From Pseudomonas japonica (GTDB lineage: Bacteria; Pseudomonadota; Gammaproteobacteria; Pseudomonadales; Pseudomonadaceae), in contig NZ_FZOL01000017.1 in NCBI RefSeq assembly GCF_900188455.1, forward strand, positions 1 to 64,000: a stretch of 64,000 nt of DNA, read 5' to 3'. A model generated the notes under the pieces. It was not told where the DNA came from. It worked only from the letters and a program-made list of their open reading frames with translations, and did not search any database. Shown here one piece after another: positions 8,332-16,952 of the stretch. The position numbers and the translations under genes are program-made. Every line of letters begins with the position of its first letter. Positions within the stretch are counted from its first letter, which is position 1.

Positions 8332-11300
8332 ATGCGCATCTCTAGAATTTACGTAGACCGGTTTGGATCGCCTACAAGCTGGTATGAGCAAATCACGCTT
8401 GACCTGTGTGAGCCGGTATCGGGTGAGGCGATCGACAGCTGCATGAACCTCGAAAATGCAGGGGGTAAGACCTCGTTGCTGTCCTACATTTTCAGCTGTT
8501 TTGAACCCAAGCAAGAGAGGTGGCTTCAGCACCTGCAATCGAAGGCCCACTCCTTCAGAGACTACTTCTCACGCGATGTCAGACCGTCCTTTATGGCGAT
8601 CGAATGGATCATGCCTCCGCGCAGCCCTAATGGTCGGCCTTACCGCTTAGTCGTTGGGCAAGCCGTTCAACTGAAGGAGTCAGCAGACCGGGCGTCGGAG
8701 GTGGATCGACGGTTCTTTGCCTTCGAATCGAGCTCAGGCCTGGCCTGGGAGCACCTCCCAGTTCCAGGCATATCCATTGCACCGGTTCACTCGATGCAGG
8801 AGTTTTTGAACTGGGCTCATCACACCGCTCGCCTGGAGAGTCAGGGCGACTACTACATGACCTTCAACCAAGGGGATTGGGTTACCCATTTGGAGCAGCG
8901 TCGGTTGATCGACGTGGAACTCCTGCGGATGCAGCTGTCGTTCAACAGCCGGGAAGGCGGCAGTGAGGAGGGCTTTCTGTCTTTCAGTTCTGAAAGCGAT
9001 CTCATCTCGAAACTGCTGCATTTGTCGATGAACCAAGAGCACACCGTCGCATTGAGGGACATGGTCGCCCAAACCATGGATCGCCTGAAGTCCAAGCCCA
9101 AGTATGAAGCCAGGCTGCACCAGCTACAGCTGCTTCAGGCTGCCATGAAACCGTTTGCTGAGAATGCCGCAAAACTTATGGGGGCGAAGGCTGCTCTTGC
9201 CGAGCTCGAACAGGATGCCGCGGATACCGCTTTCACGATGCGTGATCAAATCAACGGGTTGGATGTGAGGCTGGCTAAAGCCATTACTGCGCTGGCTCAG
9301 CTTGAGCAGTTGGCGACCAACGCGGACAACCAGGCTGCGTCGGCCAAGCGCAATCATTTGGCACTTCAGGGCATGAAGTTGTCCCGGGCTGATCTTGCTG
9401 CCAAGAAAACCAGGAGTGATTTGCAGGAGCAAGTCACGGCGGGCCAAGTTCGCCTTGAATGCCTAAAGGGCGCCATGCTTAAGCGTGAGATCGCCAACGC
9501 TGAAAAACTGGTTGAGGGGCTTGTACGACAAACTGCTGCACTCAAGGAAGAGCTGAAACCCCTTGAAGCGGAGACCGCCGAGAATGGTGCGATGCTGCGG
9601 TTCCTGCTCGAGCAGCACATTGAGAAGCAGGAGCAGGCGCGTTCCTCTTTGAATGCCCAAGCAACAGAAGCCAACGCCGTCCTGTCGCAGATTGCTCAAC
9701 AACGGGAGCAGGGTACTACGCGTAGATCAGAGCTCCATGGGTTGAGGGGCGAGGTGGAAGAGCGTGTCAAGATTGGCGGCGAGGTTCGGGATGGCCTCAT
9801 CGAGAGCGGCTGGTTCTTGCCCACTGACATTGATGTAACCGCAGCTATCGAGCGATTGCAGGCTATCGTTGATGAGCTCAATTCAGGCCTGAATGAGCTC
9901 AAAGAGCAGCGGGCCTCCAAGAAGGCTGCTCTCGACGAGACTCAAGGCAAGGACGCATTGATACAGAATGCCATTATCAACGCTGAACACGCGCAGGAGG
10001 CGCTGAGGCAACGCTTGAGGGTGTACGACCAGGCAGTAGAGAAACTGCAGAACGACCCCGTGTTGACTGGACTGGTAGAGGGGCAATGCGATCCCCATGC
10101 ATTTTCATTGGTCACTCACGTCCAGCAGTACATCGAGACCACTAACAGGGAGCTTTCCAACTGTGCGATTCGGTTGAAGCAGCTTCGCGAGCAGCAGGAG
10201 TCGATTGAGCAGACAGGCTTGGCTGGGCGCAGCGATGATGTGGATCTGGTGATTGGTGCCCTCAAGGCAGCTGGCGTGTTGTCTGCGAGAGCTGCAAATA
10301 CCTACATCGCTGATCTTCGGCCAGACGCTGCAGAAGCAAGGGCACTGGTTTTGTCAGACCCTGCACGCTTTCTCGGTGTGAACGTAGCTAAGGATGAATG
10401 GGGTAAAGCGCTTCAAGCCGCAGCCTCGTTAGACCTACAGCTGTCTTTGCCAGTTACGCTCGCAGTGGCAAGCCTCGATGCTCAGGCCACATCTGAAGAC
10501 CGGTACGTTCTAGGCCCCGAGAAAAACTCAGCTTTCAACAAGGCCGCAGCGTCAGAGCTTCTGGCAGATTGCCAGACTCTCATCAAAAAAATCGATATCG
10601 AACACGGCGCATTAATGCATCGTCAGAGGCAAGCTCAATCCACCCTGGCCAACCTCCAGCGCTTTCAGTCTGACTATACCCCTGAGGCCATTCAGCAGAT
10701 TGCCCGCGAGATTGAGCAACTGCAAAGCGAGCTGGAAGTTGGGCACGCCGACCATGCTGAGATGATTGGTCAAGCACAGGTTCTGAACCAAGAATTAGAA
10801 GCACTCAGCGGTCGGATCGAGGAGATCCCAAGGGAAATCTCGATCCAAGAGAATGGCCTGCAACGCGTGGTCAACTACGGCGAAGTCTGGGAGCCGAAAA
10901 TCGAATCTGGCCGTAAAGAACTCGGAGAGATCAACCGCGAACTGCTGCACATTGATCAGGTGTTGCAGCAGCTGAGGGAGGAGGAGTCTGTCCAGAAAGA
11001 GCGATTGGAGGATCTGCGGAATGAGCTTGGAGAGGTCAGATCGAAGATTAGTAATCTCCAGCGGGAGCATGGTCAGGTCGTGCGGTTCGATTCGGGTTTT
11101 GACGCACATGCCCGAATTCTGGAAAAAGGTTACGTCCTGAGTCTGCTCCAGACAATGTACGCGAATGCCCTTCAGATGCTTTGTGCCCAGGAAGAGCAAA
11201 AGTTGGGTGTTGTTGCTTACCAGCTGGAGGGGCATCGCCAACAGGCTGGTAGGCTAGCCGAACAGTACCGCAAGGATTTCGGCCGCCAAGACGAAGCATT

Positions 11301-12660
11301 CATCTCCGAGTTAGCTCAGAGCGACGTCGACATTGACTTTGAAGTCGAAAGTCAGAACAGGCGCAATGCTCGGCTCGTCGCCGACAAGGAGCAAGCCGTA
11401 AGCAACGCTAGCGTGACCGAAGTGCTGCTGAAGAAGTTCATCGACGAGCATGTCCCAGATCAGCCATCGGTGGAGATGGAAGCGCTGGGTGATGATGAGG
11501 TGCTCGAAGCGATTGAGCGGGAGCAGGGTGACATGCAGGCGAAATTGGCTGAAGCATCTTCTCTCCGACGTCAGATGGGCCTGCAGCATGCCGAGAGCGA
11601 GGCTGACAAGAGGCGCCGAGATTCACTGGTGATGCAAGTCAATCACGTAAGCTCTGCATTTCCTGCAGCAGAACTCATACCCAAGCTGATCGACCTAGAC
11701 CAGGATGTTGAGGGGCACATCCGCGCTCTGCTAGAAAAACGCACCGCGCGGGACTCATCAGTACGGAAAGCTAAAGACGAGACCAATAGCGCGCACCGTC
11801 AGTTGGTCAAGGTAGCCAGCCACGCTGATTTTGCCATCGCAGAGCCTGAGGTATCTCTGCATATCAGTCAGGATGACTTTGATAAGGCTTGCTCTGACCA
11901 TGATCGTCTAGAAGAGCTGGTGAACGACCGGGTAGCATCGGTCACGGATCAGCTCAACGAGATGGCACCTGATTTCGAAAGCTGCATGAACGAGGTCTAC
12001 AACCAAGCCACGTCTGCTAGTTCTCTCTTGAAACATGCCATTGGGATCACCATGCCAATTGGCACGCCCTACGTCAGCGGGAAAGCGATCCTGAAGATGG
12101 GGGGGAACCTGTCCAGCAAGAGCTCAGAGCAGCGAAAAATTGAAATCCGTCACTACCTCAATACCCAGATCGAAAGCGGAGTTGTCCCGAACACAGGCGC
12201 AGACATCATCACCCAGTGCCTGTTGCGCTTTACCAACAACGGGGTGTTCGGGCTGCAGATGCTGAAGATGGAGCAGAACACTGAGTTCCAGTACCAGTCC
12301 GTCAACGCCATGAAAAAGTCGGGAGGTCAGGGCACGGTTATCGCGACATTCCTTTACATGCTGGTGAGCCATATGCGGGTGAACACGCAACTGGATGCTC
12401 GGCGTGGCGGTGGCGGGCCTCTGCTCTTGGATAACCCGTTTGCGAATGTCCAGACTAGAGCACTGATTGATGCGCAACGAAAGCTCGCCTCTAGCCTTGG
12501 AATTCAGCTCATCTGCTTCACAGCTAACGCGGACGCCAACATCCTAGAAGGGTTCAGGCGCATCATACGACTGCGCAAAGCCGGCGTTAACAGTAAGACT
12601 AAGAGGACGCATATCGAAATGGCCAGGGCCACGTTTGCTGAGATGGGCCCACAGCCATGA
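8332..12660 (+). CDS. jetC: JetC, SMC-like ATPase of Wadjet
   Basis: A 1442-residue SMC-type protein. Walker A-like LENAGGKTS lies at residues 40-48, and two very long coiled-coil arms (about residues 270-650 and 740-1190, rich in Gln, Glu, Leu and Ala) flank a hinge-like region near 650-740. The C-terminal head has the signature-like KKSGGQGTVIATF and Walker B LLLDNPFANV, with Asn where many SMC proteins have the catalytic Glu. A D-loop-like segment and the CFTANAD switch follow. It drives DNA loop extrusion in the JetABC motor. Its length fits the larger Wadjet subtypes; I do not assign one. Confidence 0.88.
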   Translation: MRISRIYVDRFGSPTSWYEQITLDLCEPVSGEAIDSCMNLENAGGKTSLLSYIFSCFEPKQERWLQHLQSKAHSFRDYFSRDVRPSFMAIEWIMPPRSPNGRPYRLVVGQAVQLKESADRASEVDRRFFAFESSSGLAWEHLPVPGISIAPVHSMQEFLNWAHHTARLESQGDYYMTFNQGDWVTHLEQRRLIDVELLRMQLSFNSREGGSEEGFLSFSSESDLISKLLHLSMNQEHTVALRDMVAQTMDRLKSKPKYEARLHQLQLLQAAMKPFAENAAKLMGAKAALAELEQDAADTAFTMRDQINGLDVRLAKAITALAQLEQLATNADNQAASAKRNHLALQGMKLSRADLAAKKTRSDLQEQVTAGQVRLECLKGAMLKREIANAEKLVEGLVRQTAALKEELKPLEAETAENGAMLRFLLEQHIEKQEQARSSLNAQATEANAVLSQIAQQREQGTTRRSELHGLRGEVEERVKIGGEVRDGLIESGWFLPTDIDVTAAIERLQAIVDELNSGLNELKEQRASKKAALDETQGKDALIQNAIINAEHAQEALRQRLRVYDQAVEKLQNDPVLTGLVEGQCDPHAFSLVTHVQQYIETTNRELSNCAIRLKQLREQQESIEQTGLAGRSDDVDLVIGALKAAGVLSARAANTYIADLRPDAAEARALVLSDPARFLGVNVAKDEWGKALQAAASLDLQLSLPVTLAVASLDAQATSEDRYVLGPEKNSAFNKAAASELLADCQTLIKKIDIEHGALMHRQRQAQSTLANLQRFQSDYTPEAIQQIAREIEQLQSELEVGHADHAEMIGQAQVLNQELEALSGRIEEIPREISIQENGLQRVVNYGEVWEPKIESGRKELGEINRELLHIDQVLQQLREEESVQKERLEDLRNELGEVRSKISNLQREHGQVVRFDSGFDAHARILEKGYVLSLLQTMYANALQMLCAQEEQKLGVVAYQLEGHRQQAGRLAEQYRKDFGRQDEAFISELAQSDVDIDFEVESQNRRNARLVADKEQAVSNASVTEVLLKKFIDEHVPDQPSVEMEALGDDEVLEAIEREQGDMQAKLAEASSLRRQMGLQHAESEADKRRRDSLVMQVNHVSSAFPAAELIPKLIDLDQDVEGHIRALLEKRTARDSSVRKAKDETNSAHRQLVKVASHADFAIAEPEVSLHISQDDFDKACSDHDRLEELVNDRVASVTDQLNEMAPDFESCMNEVYNQATSASSLLKHAIGITMPIGTPYVSGKAILKMGGNLSSKSSEQRKIEIRHYLNTQIESGVVPNTGADIITQCLLRFTNNGVFGLQMLKMEQNTEFQYQSVNAMKKSGGQGTVIATFLYMLVSHMRVNTQLDARRGGGGPLLLDNPFANVQTRALIDAQRKLASSLGIQLICFTANADANILEGFRRIIRLRKAGVNSKTKRTHIEMARATFAEMGPQP

Positions 12661-13643
12661 GTAGCCTTTTCGTCGATAAGCTCATCCTCCAGCCCGGCAA
12701 GCGCGTCGCGTTGACGACTCTGAGAACTATTTGGTTGGACGCGTATCCGGAACAGGTAGCAACGCCTGATAGGGATCAGCAGCTACTAGCAGCTTTGGCT
12801 TTGGCGCAGACACAGGGAGTTCTGCGCCTGCCCGGGCCAGCAGGCTTCGAGAAGCTGGGCAATCCCCCCATGCCAAAGGCGGTGACTCTGATTCGGGAGG
12901 AGAGGCGTCCTCAAGCAATTGATTACGGCGCTGTTTCTTGGCTTCCTGAAATGGGTTTCTGGCCGAACCTTTCGCCAGGCGAGCAAGCGAACGCCTTCAT
13001 GATCAACGAATGGCTCATACGGCGGCGGGGGCGCTTCATGCAGGTGCCGCTTCGGGAGCGTTCACTCGATATTTTTGGTGATGAGAAATTCCTGGATTCG
13101 CGAGCGCGCAATGGCGCGCTGTTCAACGGGCGCATGCCATTAAGTGCTATCGGGGCAATGCGGGTTGAGCATCCACTTGCATATCGGCCAGCAGATGCCA
13201 TGGGATTGCCTGTCCTCGTGGTCGAGAACCACCACACTTTCTGGAGCCTAGGGGAGTGGAATGAGCAGGCTAAGCGCTACAGCGCCATCGTTTACGGGAG
13301 TGGTAACACTATCTGTGCCTCAGGATTAGCACTGGTTGAGGTCATGCGCGAACGAGAGGCCCAGCGAGCAGAGTATTTTGGAGACATTGACCCCGAAGGA
13401 CTGAGCATTCCGCTGAAATTCAATCGACTGCACGAACTACAGTTGAGTCCGGGCGTCTTCTTCTATCAGATGCTGCTCGAAGTGGGGCGGCGGCGAGACC
13501 CTGTCATGCTTCCTAGCGGCTATGAAAGTTTGGCGACAGCTTGGCTGCCAGACTTGGCTGAGGAAGTGAATACCCTGTGGGGCGAGGGCTTCTGGTTGCC
13601 CCAGGAAGGATTGGGACTAGAGCAGCTCATGATGACTAGCTAA
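12657..13643 (+). CDS. jetD: JetD, TOPRIM-like nuclease of Wadjet (DUF3322/DUF2220-type)
   Basis: A 328-residue protein overlapping jetC by 4 bp (ATGA). The C-terminal half carries the TOPRIM triad: the acidic residue in VVENHHTFW near residue 189, and the D-x-D of FGDIDPEGLSI near residues 242-244; a VYGSGNT loop lies between them. The N-terminal half is winged-helix-like and likely the DNA-binding arm. JetD is the subunit that cuts the plasmid after JetABC has extruded it. The key acidic residues are all present, so the system looks intact. Confidence 0.88.
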   Translation: MSSLFVDKLILQPGKRVALTTLRTIWLDAYPEQVATPDRDQQLLAALALAQTQGVLRLPGPAGFEKLGNPPMPKAVTLIREERRPQAIDYGAVSWLPEMGFWPNLSPGEQANAFMINEWLIRRRGRFMQVPLRERSLDIFGDEKFLDSRARNGALFNGRMPLSAIGAMRVEHPLAYRPADAMGLPVLVVENHHTFWSLGEWNEQAKRYSAIVYGSGNTICASGLALVEVMREREAQRAEYFGDIDPEGLSIPLKFNRLHELQLSPGVFFYQMLLEVGRRRDPVMLPSGYESLATAWLPDLAEEVNTLWGEGFWLPQEGLGLEQLMMTS

Positions 13644-13657
13644 AAGTCGAGGAACAA

Positions 13658-13677
13658 GGGCAGCAATATTGCCGCCC
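13658..13677. terminator. Palindrome between convergent jetD and mvaT
   Basis: A near-perfect 20-bp palindrome, GGGCAGCAATATTGCCGCCC, lies in the 69-bp gap between the jetD stop and the stop of the convergent mvaT-like gene. Eighteen of 20 positions are self-complementary. There is no long T-tract, so it may be a weak bidirectional terminator. Confidence 0.45.
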
Positions 13678-13712
13678 ATGCTATCTAGATGACCAGACTA
13701 CCGCTTAGTAGC

Positions 13713-14075
13713 TCACTGGGAAGCCCAAGCCTCAACGGTTTCTGCGCCGTACTGGGATTTCCAATCTTTCAAGGTTTTGTGGTTGCCGCCCTTGGTCTCG
13801 AGGCGCTCACCGGTGTGGGGGTTTTTGTAGATTTTGAGCTGGCGAGGCTTACGGGTAGCCTTCTCTACTGTTGGGGCAGAGCGGCGTGAGGCTGCCGGAT
13901 CCAGTAGGTCAATCACATTGCGCAGGCTGAAGCCGTACTCGCCAAGCAGGCCACGAAGTTTGGTCTCAAATTCAATTTCTTTCTTGAGGCCGTCATCATT
14001 CCTGAGGCTCTCAAGCTCGGCGAGCTGCTGGGCAAGTTGCTGCTCTAGTTTTCTGAACTCTGCAAGACGAGACAT
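13713..14075 (-). CDS. MvaT/MvaV-family H-NS-like xenogeneic silencer
   Basis: A 120-residue protein with the MvaT layout: an N-terminal coiled coil beginning MSRLAEFRKLEQQLAQQL for dimerisation, a linker, and a C-terminal DNA-binding domain with YKNPHTGERLETKGGNHKTL that inserts into the minor groove of AT-rich DNA. The family is restricted to Pseudomonas and relatives. This copy lies inside the accessory island rather than in core sequence and probably silences island genes or cooperates with the chromosomal MvaT. It is convergent with jetD and followed on the other side by a PIN-domain gene. Confidence 0.92.
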   Translation of the reverse strand: MSRLAEFRKLEQQLAQQLAELESLRNDDGLKKEIEFETKLRGLLGEYGFSLRNVIDLLDPAASRRSAPTVEKATRKPRQLKIYKNPHTGERLETKGGNHKTLKDWKSQYGAETVEAWASQ

Positions 14076-14254
14076 ATGCCACCTCTGGCTGGAAAGAGTT
14101 CAGTATACACAAGCGTGCAAGTACTTGAGCCTTTTTTGTAGCGGCGAGCTCCATTGCCTCGACCTTGGCCGTGCAGTGCGCAGGTCAATTTCGCCGCTGC
14201 TAGCATGGAACATTTTTCATGCTATGATTCCCGCCATTGAGTAAGGGGTTGCAT

Positions 14255-15355
14255 ATGTGGATCTTTTTAGATACAAACATATACTACAATCAGTGGAATC
14301 TAGATGGCGCGAATTTTAATGCATTCAGGAACTTCTGCAACAATACTGGTGCGAAGCTTCTGCTGCCCGAAATTGTTAGAAGGGAAGTGCAGAATAAATA
14401 CGAGTCGGAAGTAAGTGCTGCTCAAACGGAGTTAAACAAGGCTGCGCAGAAGCTGACAAAGCTAGGCGTTACGGATCATGGTGTGTCTGGCACAGTAGCA
14501 AACATAAACTACGATTTCTACGCTGTAGTTCGCGAGCAATTCCGCCGCGTACTGGATGTCCCTTACGGGGCAGTGCCGCACAGCGATCTGGTCACCAAAG
14601 CACTCGCTCCGAAGCTTCCTTTTCGGGATGGTGAGAAGGGCTATAGAGATGCGCTTATGTGGCTCTCCGTTCTGGACTTTGCCCGGAGTTTGAATTACCA
14701 GGGTGACATTCACTTCATTAACAATAACTCAAAAGATTTCTATCTAAACAAATCTGGTTCTCTAGAGCTACATCCTGATCTTAAGCAGGACATCATAGAC
14801 CGTGAAATTATCGCGACAGTCATTCCTTATGTGGCGCTTAATGACTTCGTTGAGGCAAGAGTTCCGAAGGATCAGCACGGTATTGTTTGGAACGAGTTTT
14901 ATGATGAATACAACGGTGAGCTGGATAGGGCGGTGAGCATGGCGGCGATTGAGTGGCTTGACGATGCCCCGTTAGTCGAATTGCGGGCAAGTTTCACGGC
15001 TGCTGGATATCCATCGGCAATAATGGAGGGGGCGTTTGCGGCCAACTTTGAAGATTGGGATGGGGTCGAGGACTCTTCGATATTGAGCATGCGTAAAATT
15101 GATGACGAAAGGTACTTTATTGATTATGGGTTCGATCTAAGGCAGCTAGAGGTAAAGCTCATATCACCCACAAGTGGTCACTCCTACTCTTTTGGGAATT
15201 TCGGAGGGTATATTGACACTGAAGTGGATAATGAAATCACAACAACGACTTTCTTTATGCGAGCTGACTTTACGGCCAGTGTAATTTTCAACGTAGAGTC
15301 CGGCCAAGTTGAAAAAGTTGATATGAATGGAATAACCATCAGGAGCCGTCATTGA
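14255..15355 (+). CDS. PIN-domain protein (DUF4935-like ribonuclease)
   Basis: A 366-residue protein from the ATG at 14255 (AAGGGG upstream); a TTG at 14237 would add six residues. The N-terminal PIN domain has the acidic set: FLDTNIYY at residues 4-11, LPEIVRREV near 46, FRDGEKGYRDALMW near 129 and NNNSKDF near 159. The remaining 200 residues form an alpha/beta extension of unknown role. PIN proteins are metal-dependent RNases, often toxins or abortive-infection effectors, but no antitoxin-sized gene is adjacent. Base composition is lower in GC than neighbouring genes, suggesting separate acquisition. Confidence 0.75.
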   Translation: MWIFLDTNIYYNQWNLDGANFNAFRNFCNNTGAKLLLPEIVRREVQNKYESEVSAAQTELNKAAQKLTKLGVTDHGVSGTVANINYDFYAVVREQFRRVLDVPYGAVPHSDLVTKALAPKLPFRDGEKGYRDALMWLSVLDFARSLNYQGDIHFINNNSKDFYLNKSGSLELHPDLKQDIIDREIIATVIPYVALNDFVEARVPKDQHGIVWNEFYDEYNGELDRAVSMAAIEWLDDAPLVELRASFTAAGYPSAIMEGAFAANFEDWDGVEDSSILSMRKIDDERYFIDYGFDLRQLEVKLISPTSGHSYSFGNFGGYIDTEVDNEITTTTFFMRADFTASVIFNVESGQVEKVDMNGITIRSRH

Positions 15356-15369
15356 GGTTGCCCGTCTAA

Positions 15370-15410
15370 CCTTCCGTCTGAGGCCGGTAATCGCGGCCTT
15401 AGGCGGAAGG
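15370..15410 (+). terminator. Large hairpin downstream of the PIN-domain gene
   Basis: Fifteen bases after the PIN-domain stop, CCTTCCG and a GAGGCCG-type inner arm are matched by CGGCCTTAG and CGGAAGG after a short loop. The stem is long and GC-rich but no run of T follows, so termination is inferred from position and stability. Confidence 0.55.
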
Positions 15411-15521
15411 GCTGTAGCCCCAGCCATCGGTCTCAACGGTCATCTGGCCACAGCAGATTTCAGACCAAGACCGTGCGCCCAAACGGCGCATGGTGCGTAC
15501 ACGCGGCTGCCCCAGGAGGCC

Positions 15522-15731
15522 GTGCTTCACCATGAAACGTATTCGGCCGCCGGCGAGGAGGGCGTTCTCGCGGACTACGATGAGCGACTCGGTGCGTTCT
15601 ATCAGCGCGAGGGGATGAACGCTGCTGGCTGGTCAGAGCAAGTGGTCAGCAGGCTGCGGAGTGTGTCGAACCTGCATGGGCGTGAGGAGCTTCTTGGTGA
15701 GCTGGCTCGAATGGGGTTTGGGCTGCGCTAA
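15522..15731 (+). CDS. Small hypothetical protein or gene remnant
   Basis: A 69-codon frame from GTG 15522, preceded by AGGAGG only two bases away, which is too close for a normal start. The product is helical and acidic (LADYDERLGAFYQREGMN, then HGREELLGELARMG). No family is recognised. It may be the tail of a larger decayed gene, since the frame also reads on upstream without a stop for some distance. Confidence 0.25.
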   Translation: MLHHETYSAAGEEGVLADYDERLGAFYQREGMNAAGWSEQVVSRLRSVSNLHGREELLGELARMGFGLR

Positions 15732-15849
15732 TCAGCAGAACGTCATATGATCCCGCATGCTTGACCGAGCTAGCAACTTCCAGACGGTTCGCCCAGGCGG
15801 TGTATGGATACCTTGTAGGGCCTGAATAAATAGCAAGGATGCGTCTGAA

Positions 15850-16659
15850 ATGAAACCTGAGATGTCTGAGTTTTCCTATGGGTTCGCCTTCACTAACGAG
15901 TTGATCCACGCTCCTGGTTCCCATGTCGTAGCAGCACCAGAATTCCCATCGTTGCAGAAGGAGGGAAAGCCTGGCGGCGGTTACGACGTCAAGATCCCCT
16001 TTGGTTCTCCACTTTTTCTCCAGTTCAAGCTCAGCCACTTCATGGCGCGCACCAACAGCAAGGAATACTCGCTGATGGGGGGAGCCTACTATCGCTGGCA
16101 TCTCCATGCGCTGAAGCATTCCGCGCAGCATGATCTGTTGCTGGATCTCGAAGGTAGGGGCAACGAGGTTTATTACGTAGCTCCAGCTTTCCATCAAACC
16201 GCGGAACTGAATACTCATTACCTATCGAAGGAAATCGTTGAGCGATCGGCAGGTTTCCGCCCAAGTGATATTGGCACGCTAGATGATGAAGAGCATTACG
16301 TCGTGTTCGATAGCAGTCCCTTAGCCTATCGATGCTCGGACGATCCACACTCGGTCAGATTTCAAATGATGAGTCACTGGCTAGGTGCGCAACAGGGGCA
16401 ACGGGATTCTCGAGCCTTGAGTGATGCTGAGGTTCACGCGATCGGTGAGACGATTGTCGATGCGCTGCGTCAAAGTAGAACCCGGCGAAAACTCGTGGGG
16501 CACAAGTCCATCGATCCGGATGATGTAGCAAGAGCAATCGATAACGAACCCACGCTAAGAACGCTAGCGTTTGTTTCACGGACGGTTCTGGATTCTGAGC
16601 TTCTGATCGTCACGCCCACGGAGCGATCCTCCAAGGTAGTAAGGCGTAAGCGCAGTTAG
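15850..16659 (+). CDS. Hypothetical protein with PD-(D/E)XK-like motif, 269 aa
   Basis: A 269-residue cytoplasmic protein of no recognised family. Near residue 45 it has GGYDVKIPFG and then LFLQFKLS: an Asp followed after about 13 residues by Gln-x-Lys, the spacing of a PD-(D/E)XK nuclease core with Gln in place of the usual acid. The C-terminus ends in a basic tail (KVVRRKRS). It sits alone between a PIN-domain gene and an uncharacterised helicase operon, about 290 bp upstream of the latter. It could be a stand-alone restriction-like effector or an accessory to the helicase operon. Confidence 0.5.
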   Translation: MKPEMSEFSYGFAFTNELIHAPGSHVVAAPEFPSLQKEGKPGGGYDVKIPFGSPLFLQFKLSHFMARTNSKEYSLMGGAYYRWHLHALKHSAQHDLLLDLEGRGNEVYYVAPAFHQTAELNTHYLSKEIVERSAGFRPSDIGTLDDEEHYVVFDSSPLAYRCSDDPHSVRFQMMSHWLGAQQGQRDSRALSDAEVHAIGETIVDALRQSRTRRKLVGHKSIDPDDVARAIDNEPTLRTLAFVSRTVLDSELLIVTPTERSSKVVRRKRS

Positions 16660-16952
16660 TTGTGTCAGTTATCCGAAGATCACGACAGACGATCGTGAAG
16701 GTCGCATGGGATGCTACTGGCTGATCAGCAAGCTCGACACTCGCCAGCCCTTGGCTACTGTGAGCGTCTGGCTTACCGTTAAACCAGACCTTTTCGCCAG
16801 GCCTTCCTGCCGCGCCAGCTCAAAAAGCCGAACGCATGACCCCATGCCGCTGTAGCCGATGCACGCCATCTGGATCGCGTAAGTCATCAGGCGGCGCTCT
16901 GGGCGTGTGGTTACCCACGCAAGGGGTGACGCCAGACTACCGCAATGGCAAG
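16660..16952. other. Intergenic region upstream of the helicase operon
   Basis: About 290 bp. A minus-strand frame (16714-16887 from an internal ATG) encodes 57 residues but matches nothing recognised. A short inverted repeat, GTCTGG and CCAGAC around an AT-rich loop, lies near 16768-16791. The operon promoter should be here; a TTGACG hexamer at about 16991 lies inside the first frame as called and would only be usable if translation starts later. Confidence 0.3.
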
